Shown one piece after another: positions 31,581-43,785 of a DNA stretch of 64,000 bases (positions are counted from its first letter, which is position 1; each line of letters begins with the position of its first letter). The notes beneath the pieces are model-generated. The model worked only from the letters and a program-made list of their open reading frames with translations, was not told the DNA's origin and did not search any database. This DNA comes from Papiliotrema nemorosa (taxonomy: Eukaryota; Basidiomycota; Tremellomycetes; Tremellales; Rhynchogastremaceae): NCBI GenBank assembly GCA_032158125.1, contig JASKOT010000048.1, positions 1 to 64,000 on the forward strand, written 5' to 3'. The translations under genes were made by a program, and so were the position numbers.

Positions 31581-33428
31581 ATGCCCGCTTCACACGGTGC
31601 TGACCTCAGATTGATGGAGAAGCAGGACCCCTCTGACCAACCTCAGACTGGCTTCGATATGCCGTCTCGACTGAGCTCGCCCCCTTCTACCCCCTTGGCG
31701 GGTCTGATCCCACGACGACGACATTTCCGACGTTGGACAAGGGACTACCGCTTGATCCTCGTCACCTTTGTCGTCCTCGGAGGGATCTTCCACACTCAGC
31801 TCTTCGGACTAGACACGACGAAATCATGGGACGCATTGTCAAACCTCCCTTCTTCCCTCTCTCCATCCACATCCAGAATCGCTCATACGTCTCCACCTCT
31901 GTTCCCAGCTGTCCCTGACGATATCGAGCCGTATCACCCTGCACCTATCCTAGTCTCTCGACCCAACTCCTCCGAAGTCGCCTTCACAAGCCACTACCAC
32001 GATCACCCTTATCCCGGTATAGCCTACCACTTGTCTTCTGCCGTTCACCCATCCAAGAACATCGTATACGAGACCAACTATGTCGTGGGGAGTAAATGGA
32101 ATTTTGAACAGATTGATAATTTCGACTGGATGAGGATCGGGGTTCAGTTCCTCTTACCATACGGTATGGCCCATCTCTCCTTTACCTGCGACTATGCTCG
32201 AGCCGGGTCGAACAAGTACGAGACACTCGTGGCGAGGACCGTGTTACAAGGGAGGAGAGAGTACATCCATGTGGAGTGTCCCCTCCCATCGTGGGTACAC
32301 CTCGATACGACCATGCCGGAGACTCAACTCGTCAAAGCTTTGAACCAATTCAAGAGGGACAAGATGAGGATGCAGGCTTGGTTGGAGATCGATCCAAATT
32401 CCAAGGAGACGGATCCATGGCAGGATTGGCGAAAAGGTCCAGTATCACCCGAAGCCACCACGAGGGTCAACGAGACGACGGGTTTGACCCATGTGTTGAT
32501 TGCGACCCAAGAGCTCTCGGGTAACGACTGGACAAATTCGGGACCGGGGAATCGGCTCGGTATATGTCTCTCTCCTATCCGACTATACCCCAAAGACCCC
32601 AAAGACGACAATGCGAAACTCATCTCGCAGTTGAAAGACTTTGTCGAGTGGAGAGTTTGGAGTCAGTTTGTAGGTGTCGAAGTCGTTCACTGGAGCTCTC
32701 GACACCCGAATTTCATCCGATGGGTCGAAAAGCTCAACCAGTTGCTTGGGCTGCATGATGATTTCCTCGCTGCCCCTGCGGCGTCTGAGTCATTCATTAC
32801 TCATCGACGAGACTACGGGGATCAAGTACTGTACCTTGCCGATTGTTTATTGCGACACGGTGTGACGGACAAGTATCACGCTATGATCGATTTCGACGAG
32901 TACATGTTGGCTCGAGACGATCCTACCCCTTATAGCGCCATGCGACGTCTCCAAGGACTCAAAAACGACACGGGAACATTTTCCATCGACCACACATATT
33001 ACGGTGGTGATCCCATCCCCCCAACCGACGAGTACGCCCCGCCCCGTGTTCCCGCCTTACCTAAATTCCCCCGAAACGCATACAAAGGATGGGACACGTT
33101 GGAAAAGCCAGATGGATACAGACGACAGAAATCGATATACCTCACGAGCGCGGTAAAGTCCATCTGGGTCCATGCGCAGACGGAAATGGGGGATGATTTC
33201 TGGCGTAAAGACGATTATCCCGGAATCCCACCTGATAAGGGGGACTACCCGTCCCAGTTGGAATTGATGCACGATAGGAACCCCAAACCAGTCAAGTTGG
33301 TCATTGAGAAGGAGGTGGATAGTGATCAACCGAGAAAATGGCAGGACATGTGGAGGATGATGGCAGAGGTATTGGCCAGGCCGGAGCTGGAACAACTATG
33401 GGACCTGGCTCTGGTAGAGCAGGAGTAG
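31581..33428 (+). CDS. Type II membrane protein, glycosyltransferase family 92-like
   Basis: A single exon of 615 residues, starting at the ATG at 31581 (the open frame upstream has only a TTG). Residues 1-55 are cytosolic and Arg-rich near the membrane. Residues 56-76 are one hydrophobic signal-anchor, giving a Golgi type II topology. The lumenal part has 'NYVVGSKWNFEQIDNFDW' around 165 and 'YHAMIDFDEYMLARDD' with an acidic DFDEY at 437-441, resembling the metal-binding core of GT92/DUF23 glycosyltransferases. Around residues 363-373, 'GVEVVHWSSRHPNF' fits the beta-strand region before it. Substrate is unknown, and the family call rests on the DFDE motif and architecture. Confidence 0.62.
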   Translation: MPASHGADLRLMEKQDPSDQPQTGFDMPSRLSSPPSTPLAGLIPRRRHFRRWTRDYRLILVTFVVLGGIFHTQLFGLDTTKSWDALSNLPSSLSPSTSRIAHTSPPLFPAVPDDIEPYHPAPILVSRPNSSEVAFTSHYHDHPYPGIAYHLSSAVHPSKNIVYETNYVVGSKWNFEQIDNFDWMRIGVQFLLPYGMAHLSFTCDYARAGSNKYETLVARTVLQGRREYIHVECPLPSWVHLDTTMPETQLVKALNQFKRDKMRMQAWLEIDPNSKETDPWQDWRKGPVSPEATTRVNETTGLTHVLIATQELSGNDWTNSGPGNRLGICLSPIRLYPKDPKDDNAKLISQLKDFVEWRVWSQFVGVEVVHWSSRHPNFIRWVEKLNQLLGLHDDFLAAPAASESFITHRRDYGDQVLYLADCLLRHGVTDKYHAMIDFDEYMLARDDPTPYSAMRRLQGLKNDTGTFSIDHTYYGGDPIPPTDEYAPPRVPALPKFPRNAYKGWDTLEKPDGYRRQKSIYLTSAVKSIWVHAQTEMGDDFWRKDDYPGIPPDKGDYPSQLELMHDRNPKPVKLVIEKEVDSDQPRKWQDMWRMMAEVLARPELEQLWDLALVEQE

Positions 33429-33745
33429 GTACTGCATGGAGTGAGGGTTTCTTTTGGGACACAGTAGCGGAGTGCATCGATCACTGCCGTGCATTTACAT
33501 TATAGAGGTTTACGAGTCTTGGGTACGAGTATCATCTTGGCGATCATAGCATAGATAGAGATGAACATTGCATTCACATCTGCGATCAAGGATGGTCCAA
33601 GATCTTATCCGTCTGACGCTGAGATAATAGGTCGAGGTCCTTGAAACATCTGGTCCAATAAATGATGGTATCGATTCATACATGACTCGTTTTGTCCATT
33701 TTGGCCCGATTCTAAGAGATATCGAGCTTGTACTCTGCTTCTACC
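33429..33745. other. Convergent 3' intergenic region
   Basis: 317 bases between two convergent genes. They should hold both 3' ends. I see no distinct terminator or other feature. Confidence 0.3.
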
Positions 33746-36124
33746 TTACTTCTTGGTGAAGAACATGACCTTGCTCTGGTAATCTCCATGCCAGGGCAAC
33801 CTCAATCCGACACTCATCAACGTCTCCCCTGCCCACTCTTTACCCTCTTCATCGACGTACACTGCGCTCTTCTCCAACCCCTGTAGTCGGATGGTCGGGG
33901 TGGACGTGTTGATCCGGTTATACACCTGATAAGCCAATACCGCCACTTCTCTTCCTCCTTCTCCGACATATTCAAACGCTGGCCAATTAGACTCTTCCGG
34001 TCTGGCGAGTCTATACAAATCTCCCTTGACGATCAACGGTGAAATCCTTTCGCTGAGCTTGATCATAGCCGGGATGACCTTCTTCTCTTCCGCGGTAAAT
34101 GTCCCTGGGTCAAGTTCAAACCCAAACGATCCACAGAGCATAGCGACGTGAGCTCTGAACTCCAATGGCGTCTCTCGACCTGTCTGATGGTTTGGCGAGG
34201 CGGAAACGTGGCCTGACATGGACGAAGGGGGGTAGACGAGACTGGTGCCTGTTTGGATGTGTAATCTGTCCACTGGGTCTGTACAGTCGCTGGTCCAGCT
34301 TCCGGGCCAGTAGTGCAGTAAACCCGGATCGAATCGACCACCTCCACTCGCGCATCCTTCCCAGAGGATATCCGGGAATCGGGATGTGAGGGTGTCCACT
34401 ACCCGATATATTCCAAGGATATAAGCGTGCCCGACGGAAGGGGTGGGTAGTTGTTCCATCGCTTTGTTACAGTCCCATTTGATATATGCAATATCGGTCG
34501 ATCCAAGGAGGTCGGACAAGACTTTGATAAGGTAATCCTGGACCGGTCCGAGGGAGAGGTTGAGGATCTGTTGGTTTCGCTGAACGACTCGAGGGTATTC
34601 TTTCCCATTGGCGCTAACGTGTAATGCCCAATCTGGATGGGTCTCGTATAGCTCACTCTTTGGATTGACATGTTCCGGTTCAACCCAAAGACCGAACTTC
34701 ATACCCTTCCCTTGAGGGTTCTTGAGCTGTTCAATCTTCTTGACCAATGCGTCGAGACCCCCTTGAAGTTTCTTCTCATTGACGACCCAGTCGCCCAACC
34801 CGGCATTGTCCTGGTTTCGAGGGTACTTTTGGCCAAACCACCCATCGTCCAGGACCATCTAGAGGCACGTCAGCCACAGAACTTCGCAGATCACCCATGA
34901 TAAGGTCAAGTAGATCAGAAGTCGACCTCAAGAAAGATAAATGGACAGGGAGGATGGACGCACCAAACTACAGCCAATCTCGCTGGACTGTTTGGCGATC
35001 GTGTAGATTTTGTCCTGATCAAAGTCAAAATACGTCCCTTCCCAGTTGTTGAGCAACACCGGTCTGTCCTTATGCGTCCAAGGGTTTCGGGACAGATGAT
35101 TCCTGTAAAGTCGATGATACAACCTTGACATTTCGCCCAGACCTTCATTCGAGTACACTGCGATTCCTTCGGGCGATTGGAACGATTGTCCAGGTTCGAC
35201 CACCCAATCGAGTTGTAGTGGATTCATACCGATTTGTACCCTGTCCAGACCCGTAGGACCCCTTTCCACAGAAGCAGAGAAGGATCCCGTGTAGACTAGA
35301 CTGAAGCCGTATGCCTCGCCTGCGGTCTCTGTGGTGGTGGGTTCTACAATGCCAAGGAAAGGGTTGTGAAGGTGACTCGAGAAACCGGTCAGCGATTGCA
35401 CACTGCTATCAGCCTCACCAGAATCGTAATCAGAGGTATGGCTTACCCCTGGAAGCCTGGATAGATGGTCCTTCTAATAATCTGCGCTTCTCTCGCCCAT
35501 TCCCCACTGAGCTGAATCATGTCCCTCCCCTCGGCCGCATGACCCAGATCCACACTGAAACTCGCCGCAGCCTCAATCACCGCATTTTGCCTGCCCCTGT
35601 TGTAGATTTTGAAGGATCGAGCAATGGCGTTGTACGCCGGAAAGACAGAGTATGACAATACCGCATCGATCAACGCGACTTCATCCCGCAGTTTCACGTT
35701 CAATGTCGAGACCTCGTCGTCCTTTCCAAACGTCGCGGGCAATCCATCGAGGCCCGGTTTACCGCTTACGATATCATAAGAGACGTATTCGAATCGAGTG
35801 ACGGTGGTCCCCTCGCCGTGTTTCACACGGATGGCAGGTAGACCGAAATCCCCATTCCCATTATCTGGGAGTTCACGTTGAGCCCGACCATACGCGTCCG
35901 CAGGGCCCTGCAACCATCCTCCATCGTTGATTTTGGGTGGGAGAGGGATAGAGCTGACTGGAGCAGCGTTGAGGCCGCCGAAATGGTCATGAATGAGATC
36001 GCCGGACGGAGCGACGTGGAAAGAGTACGAGGCTGAGGAGGCTTGTAGGGTGAAATGGTTGTCTTTGACGATTATATCTGCATATCAGACTACGTTCCAC
36101 GACCTGATACTCACGCTTAGACAT
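33746..36124 (-). CDS. GH36 alpha-galactosidase, intracellular
   Basis: Hydrolyses terminal alpha-galactose from melibiose, raffinose and similar sugars. Four exons in phase give 730 residues: 36115-36124 (only ten bases), 35447-36077, 34964-35402 and 33746-34858. The beta-sandwich domain comes first, then 'VLLNNWEGTYFDF' and the TIM barrel with 'VLDDGWFG'. The nucleophile is Asp489 in 'YIKWDCNK', and the acid/base is probably Asp551 in 'WTSDCTDPVDRL'. 'GLWVEPEHVNP' and 'WEGCASGGGRFD' are further GH36 signatures. Length fits the tetrameric bacterial/fungal GH36 type. There is no signal peptide, so it should act on imported sugar. It is divergent from a sugar permease, with repeated elements between them. 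Confidence 0.93.
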
Positions 36125-37026
36125 GGTGAGCCGTCGCTATCAGCAGTGGGGAGAGGATGCACTGCGCAGTACAACATGGGACACGAGGATCTGACTTATA
36201 CTCAGTGCATCTCAGAACAACATCGGCACCGGCACCGCGGCCTCCGATGCCGACACCGCATGCCCCCATCCCAGCCAACCCTTCTCCCTCTCCCCCCTTG
36301 TCCTGCATGAGCGAGGCTCATGTACGCTATTCCTGAAGTTCCCGTTCCATAAAATGCAAATAGAATCTCCGCACTAGAGGGTCAACCTCGGAAAGATTCT
36401 TTCTTCATTACACTTGGAAAAGAAAGAGTGGACCACACCTCCACCTCCACCATATCATCAACCACTCACGAACGCCCGCATCGAGAGGGTGGAGGTGCAG
36501 CATGAACACCCAACAACCGTGCACTGGTGCGGCACCTTATGACAAGATCTCTCAGCCCTCCACGAGATGTACGTACCGGCGGCAAGATCTCGGTTCTTCC
36601 GACCCTCTCACCCTGCCCAGTGCAGAATCACGAGGTCGTTTAAATGGTTGACGTATGACTAACCAAGTTGGCAAGCATATCCAGGAACACGGGAATTTCT
36701 GTACGACCATGTCAAATCGATCGTGCAAGATTCCCGTTCGTCAAAGTTGACGAGCATGAATATTCCCGTTCGTGAAGACTAGGCGTTGCAGATGGTTGGA
36801 GATCGATGTCATTTACATGCTTGGACACACACAAAAGCTAGTGCTTGGCCCCGAGGTCTCTCCGCTTGGAGCCACTTGACGGGTTCTGGAGCAGTAAGAT
36901 GAAGGTATAAAAGGTCGGGTTGAAGAGGCCCTTTTCAACATCGCACCACTGGACGTGACACAAACAGTCCAACAACTCGAAGCTTTATTCACCAGACTCG
37001 ACAATAATCGAACACCGAAGCACACA
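36125..37026. promoter_or_regulatory. Shared promoter of alpha-galactosidase and sugar permease
   Basis: A 902-base divergent promoter. The 12-mer ATTCCCGTTCGT occurs twice in direct orientation at 36730-36741 and 36762-36773, spaced 32 bases. An inverted ATTCCCGT core lies at 36689-36696, and a fourth related TTCCCGTTC is at 36339-36347, near the enzyme gene. A TATAAAA box at 36906-36912 serves the permease. Repeated GC-core elements between co-functional genes suggest an activator or repressor site, possibly for a CGG-binding regulator. Confidence 0.5.
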
Positions 37027-39079
37027 ATGACGTCTGAGATCACTCCTGTCAGACCGAACATCCATACCGAGATCTCGTTTGGCGAGAAGAAACCCGACGA
37101 AGACTCGCAAATCGAACGATTGGACAATGTCGAGTCGGGAAAACCTCGAGATCTGTCGATCGAAGCTGCCGCTGCTGCAGAGCTCGCAGAGCAGTCGATG
37201 ACCTTCCGAGAGGCTGTACGAGACTATCGCAAAGCAATCTTGTGGTCCATGGCCATCAGTCTTTGTATCATCATGGAGGGTGTCGACACTGCTTTCCCTG
37301 TGAGTGGCACGCGTAGACTCGGATCGAATAACAATCAAGAGATAAGCTGACTCAGTCAGGGAAACTTCAATGGTCTTCCTGCTTTCCGAAAGCGATTTGG
37401 AGTCTATGTCAATGAGACGGACGGATACCAGCTCACTCCTGCTTGGCAGGCTGGTCTCGGTCAATGCTCAGGTATCGGTTCAATCTTGTGAATAGCTTCT
37501 TCTACATCATTGCGTGCTGTGAAGATGACTGATACCCAGGTCCATCTTTGCCACTGCTTGGTTTCAGCAACGATACGGTTATCGACGAGTCATCCAGACT
37601 GGTCTTGTCGCCATGTTCTGTTTCATTTTCATCGTCTTCTTCGCCCAAAACATCACCATGCTCGCGATCGGGTTCCATCTCTGCGGTTGGGCTTGGTAAG
37701 TCGGCGTCCAAGCCTGTCCACGTGATAATGGGTGTGCTGACATTCAGGGGAACATTCCAAGCCAGTGTGGTATCGTACGCTAGTGAAATTACCCCAGTAG
37801 CTCTACGAGGGTACCTCACCACCTATGTTAACCTCTGCTGGATCATTGGTCAATTCATCGCTGCTGGTATTCTCAAAGCGTTGGCTGGTCGAACAGACGA
37901 TTGGGCATGGAAAATCCCCGTGGCCACTCAATGGTGTGAGTCGAACTTCACACACTCGTCCTTCTGGCGCTGAAGAAACAGTCTGGCCCATCCCCCTTAT
38001 CATTCTTATCCACTTTGCACCAGAGTCCCCCTGGTTCTTGGTCAGAGCAGGCCGACTGGAAGAAGCCGCGGTATCCGTCTCTCGGATCCAGAAGAAAGGC
38101 TCCAAAGTCGATCCGAGGGATACGGTCGCCATGATGGTCCGGACCAACGAACATGAAAAGTCGGTCTCTGCTGGTGTCACTTACTGGGATTGTTTCAAGG
38201 GCAGCGATCTCCGACGAACTGAGATCGCCTGTGTCGCCTGGGCTTCTCAATGTCTCGCCGGGTGAGCTTTCACAGCATCTTGTCCTCGTTTGTGTCCCTC
38301 GCTCATGTTCAAGTCTCGGTTTCGCCGGTCAATTCGTCTACTTCCTTCAACAAGCCGGAGTGAGCGTCGAGGATTCTTATTCTTTCAACTTGGGATCGGT
38401 AGGAATGGGATTCATCGGTACCATCTGCTCTTGGTGGTTCCTCAACAAGTTTGGCCGACGAACCATTATGGTTTGGGGTACATTCGGTCTCACCGCTCTG
38501 TAAGCTGCCCTCAATTCTAGTCGAACAGCAGTATGCTCATAAAGCAGCCTCGTCATCCTTGGTATCCTCACCATCCCGGCAAAGAATCACGCAGGCGCCA
38601 AATGGGCTCAGGCAGTGTTGATGCTTCTATGGGTTCTCTTTTTCGACTTGTCCGTTGGTCCCCTCGCCTACTGCATCGTCGGAGAAGTCTCTTCTACCCG
38701 ACTTCGAGGTCTGACCGTCGGATTGGCCAGAAACGCTTACAACATTGTGAGCAATACATCATCTCCCTGTATAGCTCGCAACAAGGCTAACGGTGCAGCT
38801 CGGCATTCCAACCGGTATTCTCCTCAGTTACCAGCTCAACCCCACCGCATGGGGATGGGGAGGATACACCGGTCTTTTCTGGGCTGGAAGTGCCGCTCTG
38901 GTCTCTGTCTGGGTGTTCTTCAGACTGCCCGAGTGTAAAGGTCGGACTTTCCGAGAACTCGGTATGTTCCTTTTTATCGCGCGATTGAAAGGTCTGACCA
39001 ACTAGATATCTTGTTTGAACGAGGTGTACCGGCTAGAAAGTTCTCTTCGACAATGGTTGATGCCTACGAGGAGGACTAG
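37027..39079 (+). CDS. MFS sugar permease, alpha-glucoside/maltose type
   Basis: A proton-coupled sugar importer of the plasma membrane. Nine exons join in phase to 548 residues (37027-37299, 37360-37487, 37540-37695, 37748-37935, 37982-38261, 38314-38499, 38548-38746, 38799-38961, 39006-39079). The N-terminal 70 residues are acidic and cytosolic, followed by twelve hydrophobic segments. Family signatures are 'FQQRYGYRR' after TM2, 'SEITPVALRGYLTTYVNLCW' after TM4, 'PESPWFLVRAGR' after TM6, 'FGRRTIM' in the second half, and 'PECKGRTFRELD' at the end of TM12. These match the MAL/alpha-glucoside group of sugar transporters. Next to a cytosolic GH36 enzyme, the natural substrate may be an alpha-galactoside. 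Confidence 0.9.
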
Positions 39080-39625
39080 GTGGACTATTGTCCTCTCGAA
39101 AAAAGAAAAACAAGTCATGTTTGTTGGGTTAGCACGAATGGATCACGATGGGTGCTGCGACTCGGGGTCAAAGAAAGATCGGAGTAAACAATCAAAACAA
39201 GTGCTCCATATCAGGTATCAGCGATGCAGTGTTCTGCTTGATAAATTTTGAACACTCGCTCGTTCGCAGCATATGAGTACAGCATATGAGTGCACTGCTG
39301 CTGCTCGACCATGGCTTAGGACTTCGAGTATCTCGAGGTGATCAGCTGGGAACACTCGCGAAGGCGTCTGTTGCAACTCCGCTTTTTCCGCAGAGCCTCC
39401 TTTCGAATGGGATTGTATGGCCGCTGAAGGCGTCTTTATGCGCAGCTCCATGGTCCCCCGCTATGTCCATACAGCACAAAATAGACCGGCCCCGGAGAAT
39501 TGGCGGAGAATCGCAGATACCCGCAAGCCGGCTCATGGGATGAGCTGCGATCCTCTTTGTGCGCCCTACGCAGCTTCGACTTGCACTCTTGATACTGGTC
39601 ATTCATCAAATTGGTGTTGTACAAG
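39080..39625. other. Intergenic with small direct repeat
   Basis: No supported gene. A tandem-like GCATATGAGT repeat occurs at about 39269-39292. The remaining frames are short and mutually overlapping. Confidence 0.3.
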
Positions 39626-41052
39626 ATGAGCTCTTCCCCCAATGTGAAGGACCGAGCTGCCTTGGACGAGTTCTTGCAACGGACCGTGGATAGTCGGCGG
39701 GTTCCGGCAATGTTTATCGGTGCGACCAATGCCGAGGGCGAGATATACTACAACAATGCTGGAGAGAGGGTCTTTGGCGACCAGGAGAAAGGAGTTGTTG
39801 ACGAGGATACCAGTGAGTCCACTTCAGCGTCATGAGAGTCAGAAGGGGAGTGCTCATGGGCAGTCTTGCAGATCTTCTCTACGACAAAGCTGGTTACTTC
39901 GGTAGGTGGTTCATATTGAATTGACAGGCATTGATGTCCAGATTGCATGTCATCAACTCGTAGATCAAGGAAGGATTTCCCTACATGATCCGGAGGCTGT
40001 CGCTAAGATCTGTCCCGAGCTTGCCGAGCTACAGATTCTCACTGGGTACGAAGAGGATGGAACAGAGATCTACGTCAAGCCAAAAGAGAGGATCACTTTG
40101 AACATGTTGTTGAACCATACTTCAGGTAAGAACATAAATCTGCTTTCGGTGTTGCTCACTATAGGCCTTGCGTACCCCTTCAGCAACCCTTTGATCGCTC
40201 GATGGACCCAAGAACACAAAGTCCCCAGCATGGTTGGACCCCATGCCCCCTTGTCCTCATACATCCACCCTCTCACTTTCGAGCCTGGGACCCGCTTCCA
40301 ATACGCCATAGGCATAGACTGGGCGGGATTCATCGTTTCTAGAATCTCGGGTTTATCGCTCGAAGAGTACTTTCAGAAACACATCTTTGAACCTTGCGGA
40401 ATGACCCACACTTCTTTCCACCCTCCCAAGGATTACGATCAACGAAAGATGGCAATGTGCTTTAGAAATCCCCAGGGGACGATCACCACGGAGAAGGGGA
40501 CATGGGGGCATGTCATTGAGAGGACGTTCAATCCGGCAGAGATCGGCCCGCTGTACTCTGGAGGAGGTGGACTCTTCGGTACGGCCAGAGACTATCTGCG
40601 TCTCCTGAGCGGTATCCTCGCTTCAGGTAAGGGCGACGATCCAAAGGCCTTGATATCCAAAGAGTCCTTCGACACTCTATTCACCAACACCCTCAACCCG
40701 GATCATTTGGAGGCGATCCAAGCGGACGTGGTGCAGATGGCCAAGGGGCAGAACGCCTACGACTCAGCAGCATACGAGGGGAACGGAAAGTACTTGGGGT
40801 ACTCTCCGGGCCTATTGATCAATTTCAGAGAGAGCAAATTTGGGAGATCGGCGTATAGTGGATGTTGGGACGGAGCAGCTAGGACCATGTATTGGCTGGA
40901 TCCCAAAAAGGGTATAGCGGTGAGTCACTCACGGTGAAGTATGGTGCTAATCTCAGGCCGTGTGCTTTACCAATATGATGGTACACAATCCTGATCCGTG
41001 GAACGAGGTCTACAACACGTTTGAGAGGACTTTGTATGATAGCCTCGCATAG
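39626..41052 (+). CDS. Beta-lactamase-like serine hydrolase
   Basis: Belongs to the class C beta-lactamase/transesterase fold, which in fungi includes esterases and LovD-like acyltransferases. Five exons in phase give 419 residues: 39626-39812, 39864-39901, 39942-40125, 40165-40919 and 40957-41052. The catalytic SxxK is Ser68-x-x-Lys71 in 'IFSTTKLVT'. The paired Tyr is probably Tyr183 in 'RFQYAIGIDWAG', where the usual Y-x-N is Y-x-I. 'MLLNHTSG' and 'EEYFQKHIFEPCGMTHTSF' are typical of the family. Near the C-terminus 'YSGCWDGAARTMYWLDPKKG' is the family's final strand region. No signal peptide, so it is intracellular. Substrate unknown. Confidence 0.87.
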
Positions 41053-41991
41053 GGTGATCCAAATATAGTCTTTATCTGCTCTGGCAGAGATCTCTTTGCC
41101 TTGAAATGCGATCTGCGCGTGAGATTGCCATGTTCTCATTTGATCTGCATCGAAAATGAGGCATAGCCGGGATGCCGGTGACATGCCAACCCACGGTGTA
41201 GTTGGGCACATGGTGTTGACCACATACCACACGAAGACTAGTCTGGCGGTATGAATAACACCGACCTGTAGAAGCCCGCGACATCAGTGGAGACGGCTTC
41301 CACACTGCCGTTCAGCGGCGTACCATCAGCTCAGGCCAGGACTACCTGAGTAGAATATCTACAGCGGTATGAATATCGGCGACCTCGTTACCGGGCCGAC
41401 GTTCAGCCTAGGTCTAAGAAACCGGCCGAAAGCTGGGCTGATGCTCCTCGGTGGAAAGCTCGGTATCCTAAAATCGTACATATCTCGCTTGGCACATGAA
41501 TAGGTTGTCGAGCTAACTTTCCCGAGCTACGATCTAAGAGACCTACTACGGATTTCTCGGAGACGCTACTGTTCAAGTGTCTTTTTGGCAGAAGATCAGA
41601 GGCCTCGGAGGATATACGGGTATCCTAGGAACTAGATCTCTACCCCTTGCTTGGCAAGCATACACCGTCAGACGATCTGGAATCACCGGCTCAAACCTCA
41701 CTACCAAGCGTGATTCCCTGTGTTCGAATCAGAGGGTCAAGAGGTCTCGTGATTCTCCCTTGACTCCCCGGTGCATGGGACGAGGCACTCGTTTGCCTGG
41801 CGACCGTTGTCAACGAACTAGTCGAGACGCTAACGACCATCAAGGTCCTTTTCGTTCAAGGCGTTGATTTTGGAACACCAGGATGCTCATCGATCGGGAC
41901 GCCGGCTCTTGCAAGACCTATATGTACCAGCCTTCGTCGCAACCAAGCTCATCATTCCCACTACTCCTGCCTTTCACCCAAATTGTTCCAG
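41053..41991. other. Intergenic, nothing supported
   Basis: 939 bases with only short frames. A GTTCGAATC at about 41722 resembles a tRNA T-loop, but I could not build arms around it. The last 60 bases are the C-rich leader of the cutinase gene. Confidence 0.3.
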
Positions 41992-42733
41992 ATGCTTTGG
42001 ACCACCATCACGACCCTCCTCGCCCTCACGGCGGTCATCGCTGCGCCCGTCGACGCAGTCGATGCTCTTCTCGCTCGAGCCGTGTCTTCCTCTTGCCCCT
42101 CGTACACCATCATCAACACTCGAGGTACCGGTGAGCCTCAAGGTGAATCTTCCGGATTCCGAACGATGAACTCTCGAGTGCGAGCTGCTCTTTCCGGTGG
42201 AACCATCTACAACACGGTCTACGCTGCAGACTTCTCGCAAAACTCAGCTGCCGGTACTGCCGACATCGTTCGACAAGTTCGAGCCGGTCTGTCCCAAAAC
42301 CCTGCTCAATGCTTCATCCTCGAGGGTTACAGCCAAGGTGCCGCAGCTACTACCAACGCCCTTTCACAACTTACCGGAGCGTCTTTTGACGCCGTCAAGG
42401 GTGTCTTCCTTATTGGTAACCCGCTTCACAAGGCTGGGCTGGCGTGCAACGTGGATCAGAATGGAGGTACTACCACTCGAAACACTCGAGGTATCTCCGC
42501 TGGACTCGGCGGAGGAATCCCTTCCAACTGGGTCTCGAAGACTTTGGATGTTTGTATCAAGGTGAGTGCAATTATCCAGATGGGAGCATGAGCTAGACTT
42601 ATGTCAGGGCGATGGGGTATGCGATGCTGCCGGAGGCTTTGGCATCACTGCCCAACACCTCCAATACCCTCGAGATTCGGCAACCCAAAATCTCGGAACT
42701 ACATTCATCACTCGACAGCTCGGTGGGTCGTGA
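41992..42733 (+). CDS. Secreted cutinase, CE5 family
   Basis: Hydrolyses cutin or other esters outside the cell. Two exons, 41992-42561 and 42608-42733, give 231 residues. Residues 1-20 are a signal peptide (hydrophobic core TITTLLALTAVIAA). The catalytic triad is visible: Ser114 in 'LEGYSQGA', Asp192 in 'GDGVCD' and His207 in 'ITAQHLQYP'. 'CPSYTIINTRGTGEPQG' is the typical first strand of the family, and Cys residues are placed for two disulfides. The upstream frame starts at TTG, so the ATG at 41992 is preferred. Such enzymes occur in plant-surface and lipid-degrading basidiomycete yeasts. Confidence 0.93.
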
Positions 42734-43785
42734 TCCCCCTGCCAGCCGTCGATGCATAGACAGGTGTGGCCGAGACAGGTAGCGGGATCAGCCAATTGAG
42801 ATATGATGTGCGGCTGGATACTACTAGTACTTTACACATATTTTACACATTATGCAAAAGTCATGGATCTTCATATGTCAAAAGCAGCCGGCGTATCGTA
42901 TCGAACGTATCACTCGACATTGTACTTTGTTGGCGACACGGTTCCTCTAGAAGCTCCACCGGAATGAGACGGAACAGATACCATCATCTCTATCCAAGCT
43001 ATATGTATGCGAATCGATGCACTTTGAGAATAAGGGGATATTTAATCACGTGACAAGGACGGATCGTCAACAACGTGACAACAGTGATGAAGCAGCGTTG
43101 TACGTCGTCTGCTATACATCGGATGCCGGGTCATGGCCAATACCACTTTCCATGCTATCTCCTGGTGGGAAAGCTATTTGCGAGACACACCACCGCTACC
43201 TCACGAGCACGGTGTCGAATCGCAAGTGACCAACAGGATGCGAAGAATCTAGTAATCGATGACCACAAGACTACTCATTCCTTGGACGATTCCCTGCCCA
43301 TTTGTGACCATATCACACTTGGCATCTCTGCTCGAACCGGAAAGTGCTATACTGGGCTCTCGTGCCGTGTGTCTGAGTGTAAAGACGAGCACAAATCAAC
43401 TTTGCAGCTCGTACATCGTCAATCGGCTATGACCGCGACCAAAGTTCAATGGCGCCATTTGTGCTCGACTTTGGATCATCTCTCCTCACCCTCGACCAAC
43501 CTCAAAGTGTACGATGATGCCCAAGAGGCCTTGGCGCAGAGGCGCAGTGTCAGACGATATATGCTCAACAAGCTAAATAAAGCATTGCCATTATCTGGAC
43601 TGGAATCACTCGTCGGGTTATGCCCCTCGGTTCGATGCGACACTCGACGAGATGTGCAATGCCCATCCAAAGTGTCCTCACTTGTGCGTGCTCGCTCATA
43701 TCACTGATTATGAGCTGGACCGGATGATACTTAAAGCATGACATCCTGATGCGACTGTAAGATTCTGCAACCTGGTCGTGCGAAA
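42734..43785. other. Intergenic, one unsupported frame
   Basis: A plus frame of 210 codons (43075-43707) is rather long for chance, but it has an irregular Cys/His/Arg-rich composition and no recognisable motif. I do not annotate it as a gene. The final 80 bases precede the MFS gene. Confidence 0.3.

Noticed and set aside
41640..41740. Possible tRNA around a GTTCGAATC T-loop-like sequence at about 41722
   Set aside because: I could not form a consistent acceptor stem or anticodon arm around it; the flanking T-stem has a mismatch.
43075..43707. 210-codon plus-strand frame
   Set aside because: Irregular Cys/His/Arg-rich composition, no motif, no upstream or downstream exon match. Better seen as chance in a non-coding gap.
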